DNA of 64,000 nucleotides from Enterococcus alcedinis (GTDB lineage: Bacteria > Bacillota > Bacilli > Lactobacillales > Enterococcaceae): assembly GCF_014635985.1 (NCBI RefSeq), contig NZ_BMDT01000004.1, positions 62,001 to 126,000 of the forward strand, in the 5' to 3' direction. The notes under the pieces were generated by a model. The model saw only the letters and a program-made list of their open reading frames with translations, was not told the DNA's origin and did no database searches. Positions 8,095 through 16,148 of this stretch are shown here, one piece after another. The translations under genes were made by a program, and so were the position numbers. Numbering within the stretch: position 1 is the first letter of the stretch; the number at the start of each line of letters is the position of its first letter.

Positions 8095-10086
8095 ATGAGA
8101 AATCACTACTTAAAACGTGTTTCATTGAAGAATGTGGAGTTGACAGAAGGTTTTTGGAAACAGCAATTAGATAAAATTAGTCAGGTGACTGCACGAGATA
8201 TTCTTGAAAAGTTTGAAAATGATCATGAGGAAGGAATCATGAAAAATTTTGAATGGGTTGTGGAAGGTAAGACTGGCGAGCACGTAGGTCCACCGTGGTA
8301 CGATGGTTTAATATATGAAGTTATAAGAGGGATAAGCGATATTATATCTCAAAATTATGATGAAACATTAGACTTGAAAATTGAAGAATATACAAAGAAA
8401 ATTAGTGCAGCACAAAATATCGATCCAGATGGCTACATCAACACGTACACTACTTTAATTTGTCCCAATAATAAATGGGGTGAAAATGGAGGAAGCTTAA
8501 TTTGGCAACATGATATTTATAATATAGGATGTTTGGTTGAAGCAGGAGTTCACTATTACTTAGCTACTGGAAAAATCAATTTATTGAGTTGTAGCATAAA
8601 AGCTGCGATGGGTATGGTTAACGTAATGGGTGAACACCCCAAAAAAAATATTGTACCAGCTCATTCATTACCTGAAGAAGCCTTAGTAAAATTATATTAT
8701 TTATTTGAAGATGATGAAATGCTATATAGTCAAATGAAGGAAGCATACAATCTAGAAATCGATCATAATCAATTTTTAGATTTGGCTACATTTTGGATGA
8801 ACAATCGAGGAGTTCACCATAATAGGACCTCATATCCGCCATATATGGGAGAATATGCTCAAGACCACTGTAAAGTAGAAGATCAATGTGAAGCTGTAGG
8901 ACATGCTGTTAGAGCCTCGTTGATGTATACAGGTTTAACTTCAGTAGGTATGGCACAGAATAATGAAAAATTTTTAAAAGCATCACATAAAATTTGGAAC
9001 AATGTTGAGAAAACCAAATTACATATTAGTGGTGGAATAGGAGCAATTCATAATGAAGAGCGCTTTGGTTTTCAATATGAGTTACCAAATAATGCTTATC
9101 TTGAAACTTGTGCAGGTGTAGGACTTGCCTTTTGGGCGGGAGAGTTAAACTTGGCATACGAAGACAGCAAGTTTATGGATGTATTTGAAAGAGCGATGTA
9201 TAACAATATACTACCTGGTTTGTCAGTAGATGGTACGCATTATTTTTATGAAAATCCCTTAATCAGTGAGGGAGATATTGAGCGTTGGAGTTGGCACAGT
9301 TGTCCATGTTGTCCTCCAATGTATTTAAAATTCATGGCTGCATTACCTACTTTTATTTACACATATAAAAAGGATGAAATTGTTTTAAATCTACATATGA
9401 ATAGTAAAGCAAAGATAATTTTAAGTGAGCATCAGATTGTAGTAGAACAAAAAGATGGGAATATTCCATGGTCCGGGAATAGTACAGTAGTGGTTACAAC
9501 AGAGCACCCAGAAGTGTTCACGTTAAGTATCAGAAAACCTGAATGGGCAAAGGAATATAAAGTTATAATTGATAATGAAGCGATTGAAACAGAAGAGGTT
9601 TCAGGGTTTATCAAAATTAGTAGACAGTGGAATGGCGAAACTAAGATTCGCTTAGAATTATCTATGCCTGTGACTAAAATAGAAGCTCATCCGTATGTAA
9701 GTGCAGATACTGGGAAAGTTGCACTACAACGAGGACCGATTCTTTACTGTTTTGAAGAAGTAGATAATCCTCAAGGGGTAGATTCTGTATTAAGCACTGA
9801 AGAGCTTGAGGTTTTTGAAAAAGATATCTATGGAACAGTCCCTTGTTTAAAAACTTCATTTGTTGATGGAAGTGAAGTTGTAGCTATTCCTTACTATCTA
9901 TGGAATAACCGAGGTAAAGGAAAAATGAATGTCTGGATTAGACAAGATGAAAAAATAGGATCACAAGAACGTCGTGAAGAGAACACTTCTTTTGCTGCAC
10001 ACAGTTTGGGTCAAATGGCTGAATATGAAGATATGAATGAATGGGAAAATATTTTATATCGTGAATGGAAAAACCCTAACCAATAA
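8095..10086 (+). CDS. GH127 beta-L-arabinofuranosidase (first copy)
   Basis: 663 residues, full length for GH127 (HypBA1-like, (alpha/alpha)6 barrel followed by beta-sandwich domains). Characterised members are Zn-dependent, cysteine-nucleophile enzymes that release beta-linked L-arabinofuranose. The expected residues are present: Glu337 and Cys339 in LETCAG, and Cys405/Cys406 in SCPCCPP, where Cys405 corresponds to the nucleophile position. No signal peptide, so it acts in the cytoplasm on imported sugars. It follows the importer genes closely. The ribosome site GAGAGGATG lies somewhat far (about 13 bases) from ATG 8095. Activity on other beta-arabinosides or related pentosides is possible. 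Confidence 0.9.
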   Translation: MRNHYLKRVSLKNVELTEGFWKQQLDKISQVTARDILEKFENDHEEGIMKNFEWVVEGKTGEHVGPPWYDGLIYEVIRGISDIISQNYDETLDLKIEEYTKKISAAQNIDPDGYINTYTTLICPNNKWGENGGSLIWQHDIYNIGCLVEAGVHYYLATGKINLLSCSIKAAMGMVNVMGEHPKKNIVPAHSLPEEALVKLYYLFEDDEMLYSQMKEAYNLEIDHNQFLDLATFWMNNRGVHHNRTSYPPYMGEYAQDHCKVEDQCEAVGHAVRASLMYTGLTSVGMAQNNEKFLKASHKIWNNVEKTKLHISGGIGAIHNEERFGFQYELPNNAYLETCAGVGLAFWAGELNLAYEDSKFMDVFERAMYNNILPGLSVDGTHYFYENPLISEGDIERWSWHSCPCCPPMYLKFMAALPTFIYTYKKDEIVLNLHMNSKAKIILSEHQIVVEQKDGNIPWSGNSTVVVTTEHPEVFTLSIRKPEWAKEYKVIIDNEAIETEEVSGFIKISRQWNGETKIRLELSMPVTKIEAHPYVSADTGKVALQRGPILYCFEEVDNPQGVDSVLSTEELEVFEKDIYGTVPCLKTSFVDGSEVVAIPYYLWNNRGKGKMNVWIRQDEKIGSQERREENTSFAAHSLGQMAEYEDMNEWENILYREWKNPNQ

Positions 10087-10168
10087 TTCAGTGAGTACTA
10101 TATCTTAATCACTTTGCTTGTTGATTGATCAATGACGAGTATAACGCTTTTGAAAATCAGGAGATAAA

Positions 10169-10435
10169 ATGAAAAAAACAAATGATGAGTTGACGCAAAT
10201 AATAGGGAAAATTGCTGCAGTCATTTCTATAGGAATGTTTGTAGCTTATATTCCACAGATTATTGATAATTTAAATGGCAATAAAGCTAATCCTATTCAA
10301 CCATTAGTAGCCATGTTCAACTGTATATTATGGGTAATGTATGGAATGATAAAAGAAAAAAAAGATTGGCCAGTGGTAATTGCGAATACACCAGGAATAA
10401 TTTTATCATTATTATCATTTTTAACGAGTATTTAG
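10169..10435 (+). CDS. SemiSWEET sugar transporter
   Basis: 88 residues with three predicted membrane helices (about 10-30, 40-58, 66-86) in the arrangement of bacterial SemiSWEETs. The first helix carries the PQ motif (YIPQIIDNL), followed by KANPIQPLVAMFNC in helix 2 and WPVVIANTPGIILS in helix 3, with the conserved Trp and Asn that line the sugar site. Family members dimerise and pass mono- or disaccharides by facilitated diffusion. Lying between two GH127 genes in an ABC-importer operon, it may export excess arabinose or take up free sugar; direction is inference. AGGAGA precedes ATG 10169. Confidence 0.88.
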   Translation: MKKTNDELTQIIGKIAAVISIGMFVAYIPQIIDNLNGNKANPIQPLVAMFNCILWVMYGMIKEKKDWPVVIANTPGIILSLLSFLTSI

Positions 10436-10462
10436 TAATGTAATCAATAATGGAGGAAAGAC

Positions 10463-12232
10463 ATGATAACTAACATTAAATTTAATGAGGTAATAATTAA
10501 CGATGGCTTTTGGACACCAAAATTAAATCAATGGAAAAAAGATCTGGTTCGAGTGTGTTTGGATAAATGTTATGAGAGTGGCCGGATTGATAACTTCAAA
10601 AAAGCAGGCGGCCTAATGAACGGAGACTTTGAAGGAATCTATTTTAATGACTCTGATGTTTATAAAGTATTGGAAGGCGCTGCTTATATTTTACAATTAG
10701 AAAAAGATCCAGTTCTCGAAGCAGAAATTGATACAATTATTACCTATATTGAAGCAGCGCAAGAAGAGGATGGGTATTTAGATACTTATTATACTTTAGT
10801 TGAGCCAGAGAACAAATGGACGGACATGGAAAAACATGAGATGTATTGTGGAGGGCACTTAATCGAAGCAGCAGTAGCGTACTATCAGGCTACTGGGAAA
10901 GATAAGTTACTACAAGTAGCGATTCGATTAGCAGATTACTATGGAGAAGTTTTTGGAGCAGAGAAACGTCATTGGGTAGAAGGCCATCAAGAAATTGAAT
11001 TAGCACTCATTCGTTTATATCACGCAACTGGAAATAAAAATTATTTAGAGTTAGCCAAATGGCTTCTTGAAGAACGAGGCCATGGATATGGACAAGGGAT
11101 GATTTGGGATAGACCCGAGTGGGGACCAGCGTACTGTCAAGATGATGTTCCAGTTTCTGAAATTACCGAAGCAAAAGGACATTCGGTTAGAGCGATGTAT
11201 ATGTATGCAGCAATGACAGATTTGGTTTTAATGGATGAAGCCTCAGAGTATAAAGAAGCTTTAGATAGAGTATGGGAAGATATTGTCGAAACTAAAATGT
11301 ATATAACAGGAGGAATTGGTAGTACTTCAATGAATGAAGGATTTGAAGAAAGTTATTGTCTACCAAATGAAACTGCATACTGTGAGACATGTGCTGCTGT
11401 TGGACAAATACTATGGAATCAAAGAATGAACTTACTTAATAAAGATGCAAAACACGCAGATATTGTCGAAAAAGCACTATACAATAATGTGCTTTCAGGG
11501 ATTTCATTTGATAGTAAAGAATTTTTTTATGTGAATCCATTAGAATCCAAAGGGGGACATCATCGTGAAGCATGGTTTGACACCTCTTGTTGTCCGACAA
11601 ATTTGGTTCGACTATTACCTTCCATTGGAAATTATATTAGTCAGTATGATGAACATACTATTTTTATTAATCAATATATTGGTAGCGCCTTTCAAGTTGA
11701 GGGGACTGAAGTAGTTATTGATAGTGAGTTTCCATTTAGCGGAAAAGTAAAAATTAAAATGAAAAATTTAAATAAAGAGTTAAAACTACGTGTTCCAAAT
11801 TGGACGAAATCATTTGATTTGAAAATGAACGGCGAGGCAATTGAATACTCTTTAGCTAACGGTTATATCGAGATCGGCAATTTAGAACAAGAATTTATCA
11901 GTCTTGATTTAGAGTTTGACATGTTATTAGAAGAAGTTCGAAGTCATGATAATATTTTTGAGAATCGTGGGAAAATAGCTTATCAGAAAGGGCCTTTTAT
12001 TTATTGTGTAGAAGAAATGGATGTCGAAGGAGAGTTCGATAAAATATTTGCACCAGAAAAATATAGATATGTGGAGACGAAAGAATCATCACTTGCAGGG
12101 GCAAGTAGTCTAACCTTATCTCATGAAAATGGAAAGTTAGTCTTAGTTCCATACTATACATGGGGAAACCGAACTCTAGGTAAGATGAAGGTCTGGATTC
12201 CAAAGGAAAGGACAGACAGCTTATATTATTGA
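10463..12232 (+). CDS. GH127 beta-L-arabinofuranosidase-like enzyme (second copy)
   Basis: 589 residues, same family as the gene at 8095 but about 75 residues shorter and clearly divergent. Catalytic-site residues are retained: Glu308 and Cys310 in CETCAA, and Cys376/Cys377 in DTSCCPT. The N-terminal (alpha/alpha)6 region includes GGHLIEAAVAYYQATG. No signal peptide. GGAGG lies well placed before ATG 10463. Two non-identical GH127 enzymes in one operon suggest different linkages or positions in the same substrate, for example beta-1,2-arabinobiose versus the hydroxyproline-linked residue, which is inference. Confidence 0.88.
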   Translation: MITNIKFNEVIINDGFWTPKLNQWKKDLVRVCLDKCYESGRIDNFKKAGGLMNGDFEGIYFNDSDVYKVLEGAAYILQLEKDPVLEAEIDTIITYIEAAQEEDGYLDTYYTLVEPENKWTDMEKHEMYCGGHLIEAAVAYYQATGKDKLLQVAIRLADYYGEVFGAEKRHWVEGHQEIELALIRLYHATGNKNYLELAKWLLEERGHGYGQGMIWDRPEWGPAYCQDDVPVSEITEAKGHSVRAMYMYAAMTDLVLMDEASEYKEALDRVWEDIVETKMYITGGIGSTSMNEGFEESYCLPNETAYCETCAAVGQILWNQRMNLLNKDAKHADIVEKALYNNVLSGISFDSKEFFYVNPLESKGGHHREAWFDTSCCPTNLVRLLPSIGNYISQYDEHTIFINQYIGSAFQVEGTEVVIDSEFPFSGKVKIKMKNLNKELKLRVPNWTKSFDLKMNGEAIEYSLANGYIEIGNLEQEFISLDLEFDMLLEEVRSHDNIFENRGKIAYQKGPFIYCVEEMDVEGEFDKIFAPEKYRYVETKESSLAGASSLTLSHENGKLVLVPYYTWGNRTLGKMKVWIPKERTDSLYY

Positions 12233-12292
12233 ATATATTGAGAGGATTAGTTAGAAATCCCAGATAAAAATGAATTTTTAAAGGAGAGTTGT

Positions 12293-14095
12293 ATGTATAG
12301 AAAAGAATACCCTCGTCCACAATTTGTCAGAGAAGAGTGGATGAATTTAAATGGGAAATGGGATTTTACTTTTGATGATACTGAACAAGGAATGTTAGAG
12401 AAATGGTATGAAGAAAATAATGGGAATTTTGGATTAGAAATTGAAGTTCCTTTTGCGTTCCAATCAGAGCTAAGTGGTATAGATATAAAGGAGTTTCATG
12501 ACACTGTTTGGTATCAAAGAAAATTTTCAATTTCAAATGAATGGAAAAACAAAAAAATTATTCTTCATTTTGGAGCAGTAGATTACCTAGCTAAAGTATA
12601 TTTGAATGGTACTTATCTAGGTGAACATCGAGGAGGGCATACGCCATTTTCGTTCGATATAACACCTCATATAAAAGGTGGGGAAGAACGATTAACAGTA
12701 TACGTGTATGATCCTTCAACTGATGAACGAATACCTAGAGGAAAACAGTATTGGCATGAAGAAGCAAGAGCAATTTGGTATCCAAGAACAACTGGAATTT
12801 GGCAGACTGTTTGGTTAGAAGCTATTTCAAGTACTGCTAATATTCTACCTCCTCGATTTACCCCTCGATTTTCAGAAGGTCAGATAGAAATTGATTATCG
12901 CTTTTCAGGAGAATATATCGGGAAAAAATTACTTACAGAAATATCCTATCAAGGGAAAAAAATTATAGAAGAAAGTTCTATTATTAATGAAGAAACCTTA
13001 AGAAAAAGCTATTATTTACAAAATAATCAAGTCGATCGTGGTGATTATCATGGTGTAGGCTGGACATGGACACCAGAACAACCCAACTTGTATGATATCA
13101 GACTGACTTTACTAGAAGAAAATTTGATATTGGATGAAATTACCTCATATTTTGGAATGAGAGAAATAAAAACAAGAGATGGTATGACATTACTTAATAA
13201 TCGTCCGTACTATCAAAAATTAGTTTTAGATCAAGGTTACTGGCCTAGCAGTTTAATGACAGCACCTTCAGACGAAGACTTTATTAGAGATATTGAAATG
13301 GCTAAAAAAATGGGTTTCAATGGTTGTCGAAAGCATCAGAAAGTCGAAGACCCAAGGTTCCTATACTGGGCTGATAAACTGGGTTTCTTAGTATGGGGAG
13401 AGTGTGCATCGCCATCTGTCTATTCGAATGAAACAGTCAGTTACTTAACGAATGAGTGGTTAGAAATTATTGAACGAGATTATAATCACCCTTCAATAGT
13501 AACGTGGGTTCCAATTAATGAAAGCTGGGGCGTACCTGAAATTAGTATGAGCAATGTTCAACAAGAATTTTCACTGGCGATTTACCATCTGATACGTTCA
13601 CTAGATTCAACTCGTTTAGTCATTTCAAATGATGGATGGGAAATGACAAAGACAGACATTTGTGCGATTCATAGCTATATTCATGGTAATAAAGATGAGC
13701 TGAAAATGATTGAATATTTCAAAAAGAAGTTAAGTACAGAAGAAGAATTATTACAATCAGAACCTAATCGTCGCCGATTGTATTGTGAAGGTTATGAATA
13801 CCAAGGCGAACCAATTCTCTTAACAGAATTTGGTGGAATCAATTATCAAAAGGATGAAAACAAGGGCTGGGGATACTCCAATGCTAAAAGCGAAGAAGAA
13901 TTCCTAGAGCAGTATGATCGTATTATGAAAGCGATTTACGAATCAGAGAAACTATTTGGTTTTTGTTATACGCAGTTAACGGATGTTGAGCAAGAGCAAA
14001 ATGGCTTGCTGACATATGATCGACAAGAGAAATGTGAGTTAGATAAAATTCTGAAAATTAATAATCAATGGCATAGACCATCTATTAAGAAATAA
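12293..14095 (+). CDS. GH2 glycoside hydrolase (first of two paralogues)
   Basis: 600 residues, GH2 layout: N-terminal jelly-roll sugar-binding domain (about 1-175, RPQFVREEWMNLNGKWDFTF), immunoglobulin-like domain (about 180-280), and catalytic TIM barrel. The acid/base Glu410 is in PINESWG and the nucleophile Glu512 in LTEFGG. It is much shorter than LacZ-type enzymes and lacks their C-terminal domains. Candidate substrates are beta-galactosides, beta-glucuronides or alpha-L-arabinosides; sequence alone does not decide. No signal peptide. AAAGGAGAG precedes ATG 12293. It is paralogous to the GH2 gene at 16141. A hairpin follows it. Confidence 0.88.
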   Translation: MYRKEYPRPQFVREEWMNLNGKWDFTFDDTEQGMLEKWYEENNGNFGLEIEVPFAFQSELSGIDIKEFHDTVWYQRKFSISNEWKNKKIILHFGAVDYLAKVYLNGTYLGEHRGGHTPFSFDITPHIKGGEERLTVYVYDPSTDERIPRGKQYWHEEARAIWYPRTTGIWQTVWLEAISSTANILPPRFTPRFSEGQIEIDYRFSGEYIGKKLLTEISYQGKKIIEESSIINEETLRKSYYLQNNQVDRGDYHGVGWTWTPEQPNLYDIRLTLLEENLILDEITSYFGMREIKTRDGMTLLNNRPYYQKLVLDQGYWPSSLMTAPSDEDFIRDIEMAKKMGFNGCRKHQKVEDPRFLYWADKLGFLVWGECASPSVYSNETVSYLTNEWLEIIERDYNHPSIVTWVPINESWGVPEISMSNVQQEFSLAIYHLIRSLDSTRLVISNDGWEMTKTDICAIHSYIHGNKDELKMIEYFKKKLSTEEELLQSEPNRRRLYCEGYEYQGEPILLTEFGGINYQKDENKGWGYSNAKSEEEFLEQYDRIMKAIYESEKLFGFCYTQLTDVEQEQNGLLTYDRQEKCELDKILKINNQWHRPSIKK

Positions 14096-14119
14096 TTCAA
14101 TAACAAAACTTGAGCAGTT

Positions 14120-14159
14120 GGACTGGAAGTTAGACTTATCAACTTTCAGTCCTTCTTTA
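14120..14159 (+). terminator. Intra-cluster hairpin between GH2 and DUF4965 genes
   Basis: GGACTGGAAGTT (14120-14131) pairs with AACTTTCAGTCC (14141-14152), 11 Watson-Crick pairs plus one G-T, 9-base loop, then TTCTTTA. It looks like a weak intrinsic terminator or processing hairpin that would lower expression of the downstream genes relative to the upstream ones. Confidence 0.6.
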
Positions 14160-14180
14160 TCAAAGAAAAGGAGCAATCAA

Positions 14181-16148
14181 ATGGCGCTAATTAATCGAGT
14201 GGCCTCGGTGCCACTCATTCTAAGTGATCCGTATTTTTCAATTTGGTCACCAGCGGATCATTTATACGATATCGATACCCAAAGTTGGACGGGAAAAGAA
14301 ATTCCTATTCGAGGGTATATCACAGTGGATCAACAAGTTTTTCGATTTATGGGGAAAGATGAGAAGATTCCTACAATTGAGCAAACAAATCTAGATATCA
14401 GTCCAACTCGGACGACTTATCAGTTTGAGAATGATTTAGTAACACTTGAATTAACCTTCGCGGTGAATTTAGATTTATCGAATTTGGTTAAAATTTCTGA
14501 ACCGATTACGATGATTCAAACAAAAATCATTAAAAAAAATCCGGCGAGTATTGTTCAGATTGATTGGCAGTTTAGCGATGAAATTTGTCAAGATTCACCG
14601 ATGAAAGAGACAATTAACTGGCAAAAGCTTCATACTGAAACAAGTGATATTGTCTGGATGGGAAAAAGCCAACAAACGCCACTGAACTCAACAGGTGATT
14701 TGATTGATATTGATTGGGGATATTTTTACATTGCCGCTCAAAAATCAGTTAAAATGGCTTATTATCGCAATGGAAAAATGCTTGAGGCCAGTTATGTGCT
14801 AGATGACGAAGTGACGTTCTTAGTCGGATATGATGATATTCATGCGATAAATTATTTTGGTACGCCATGTAATGCACTTTGGAAAGAAAAGCATTTGACG
14901 ATGTACAATTTATTAGAGAACTATCTTAATGAGATTCCGAAAAATTTAGAAAATTGTCAAAAAATTGATCAGGAAATTCAAAAAAATGCGATCCGTGTTG
15001 GTGGGGAAACCTTAGAATTTTTAACGAGTTTATCTTATCGTCAATCGATTTGTGCGCATAAATTAATTCGTAATCCAGAAGGTGAAATTATATTTTTATC
15101 GAAAGAATGCAGTTCAAATGGTTGTATTGGGACAGTCGACATTAGTTATCCTTCAATGCCTTTATACTTATTGTATCAACCAGAACTTGTTAAAGGGATG
15201 ATGCGACCTGTTTATCACTTTGCGAATTTACCTGTTTGGGAATATGATTTTGCACCTCATGACGTAGGGAGATATCCTTATGTTACCGGTCAAGTCTATA
15301 GTTTAAACGAGGTTGATAATATTCAAATTGGACGTCGTGATACGATTTTTGATTATTATGCATTACCTGCAGGTCAGAAGGTTTATTTAGAGGAACATCA
15401 AATGCCGATTGAAGAATCAGGGAATATGTTAATTATGAATGCTGCGACATTCTTGATCGATCAAGACGAGGTTTTCTTTACGCAACATTTGACAACGAAT
15501 CTAAAGTGGGCGGACTACTTATTGGCGTTCGGTCAAGACCCGAAAAATCAACTATGTACCGATGATTTTGCCGGACATTTAGCGCACAATGCGAATTTAG
15601 CCTTAAAAGCAATCAATGCCTTAGCGTTATTTGGTAAAGCATTGGTAGAAATTTCGCATGAAAAAGCATCGATCTATCAAGGAGCTGCAAAAGAAATGGC
15701 TCAAGTTTGGCTTCAAATGGCTAATAGTGGAGAGAAGACTAAATTAGCGTTTGATCAAGAAGACTCGTGGAGTTTGAAATACAATATGATTTGGGATCAA
15801 TTATTTGAATTGAATTTATTTAATCAAGAGACTCGTGAGCAAGAAGTCGACCATTATTTAGCCCAAATAAATGATTATGGGACGCCACTTGATTCGAGAA
15901 AAACTTATACAAAAGCGGATTGGATTATGTGGACAGCGACATTATCAGAAGACAAAGAAAAATTTGAAACGATGATTGCACCAATAAAAAAATATTTAGA
16001 AGAATCGAATTCACGTGTGCCATTTTCTGATTGGTACGATACCGTGACGGCGGATGTCATGAACTTCAAAAACCGTACGGTCGTAGGTGCCATTTTTATG
16101 CCATTATTGAAAGAACAATTATTGTTGGAGGGAAGAAAAAATGTTTAA
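14181..16148 (+). CDS. DUF5127/DUF4965/DUF1793 glycosidase-like protein
   Basis: 655 residues from ATG 14181. This start is chosen because AAAAGGAG lies 7 bases before it, whereas the longer frame from 14118 would read through the hairpin at 14120-14159. The protein matches the family annotated as glutaminase A-like, with DUF5127 at the N-terminus (VASVPLILSDPYFSIWS) and DUF4965/DUF1793 in the C-terminal half with the hallmark APHDVGRYP near residue 380. The fold is a beta-sandwich plus (alpha/alpha)6 barrel. Bacterial members often lie in polysaccharide loci. No signal peptide. Its stop overlaps the next GH2 gene. Activity is unknown; a carbohydrate role is inferred from location. Confidence 0.8.
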   Translation: MALINRVASVPLILSDPYFSIWSPADHLYDIDTQSWTGKEIPIRGYITVDQQVFRFMGKDEKIPTIEQTNLDISPTRTTYQFENDLVTLELTFAVNLDLSNLVKISEPITMIQTKIIKKNPASIVQIDWQFSDEICQDSPMKETINWQKLHTETSDIVWMGKSQQTPLNSTGDLIDIDWGYFYIAAQKSVKMAYYRNGKMLEASYVLDDEVTFLVGYDDIHAINYFGTPCNALWKEKHLTMYNLLENYLNEIPKNLENCQKIDQEIQKNAIRVGGETLEFLTSLSYRQSICAHKLIRNPEGEIIFLSKECSSNGCIGTVDISYPSMPLYLLYQPELVKGMMRPVYHFANLPVWEYDFAPHDVGRYPYVTGQVYSLNEVDNIQIGRRDTIFDYYALPAGQKVYLEEHQMPIEESGNMLIMNAATFLIDQDEVFFTQHLTTNLKWADYLLAFGQDPKNQLCTDDFAGHLAHNANLALKAINALALFGKALVEISHEKASIYQGAAKEMAQVWLQMANSGEKTKLAFDQEDSWSLKYNMIWDQLFELNLFNQETREQEVDHYLAQINDYGTPLDSRKTYTKADWIMWTATLSEDKEKFETMIAPIKKYLEESNSRVPFSDWYDTVTADVMNFKNRTVVGAIFMPLLKEQLLLEGRKNV

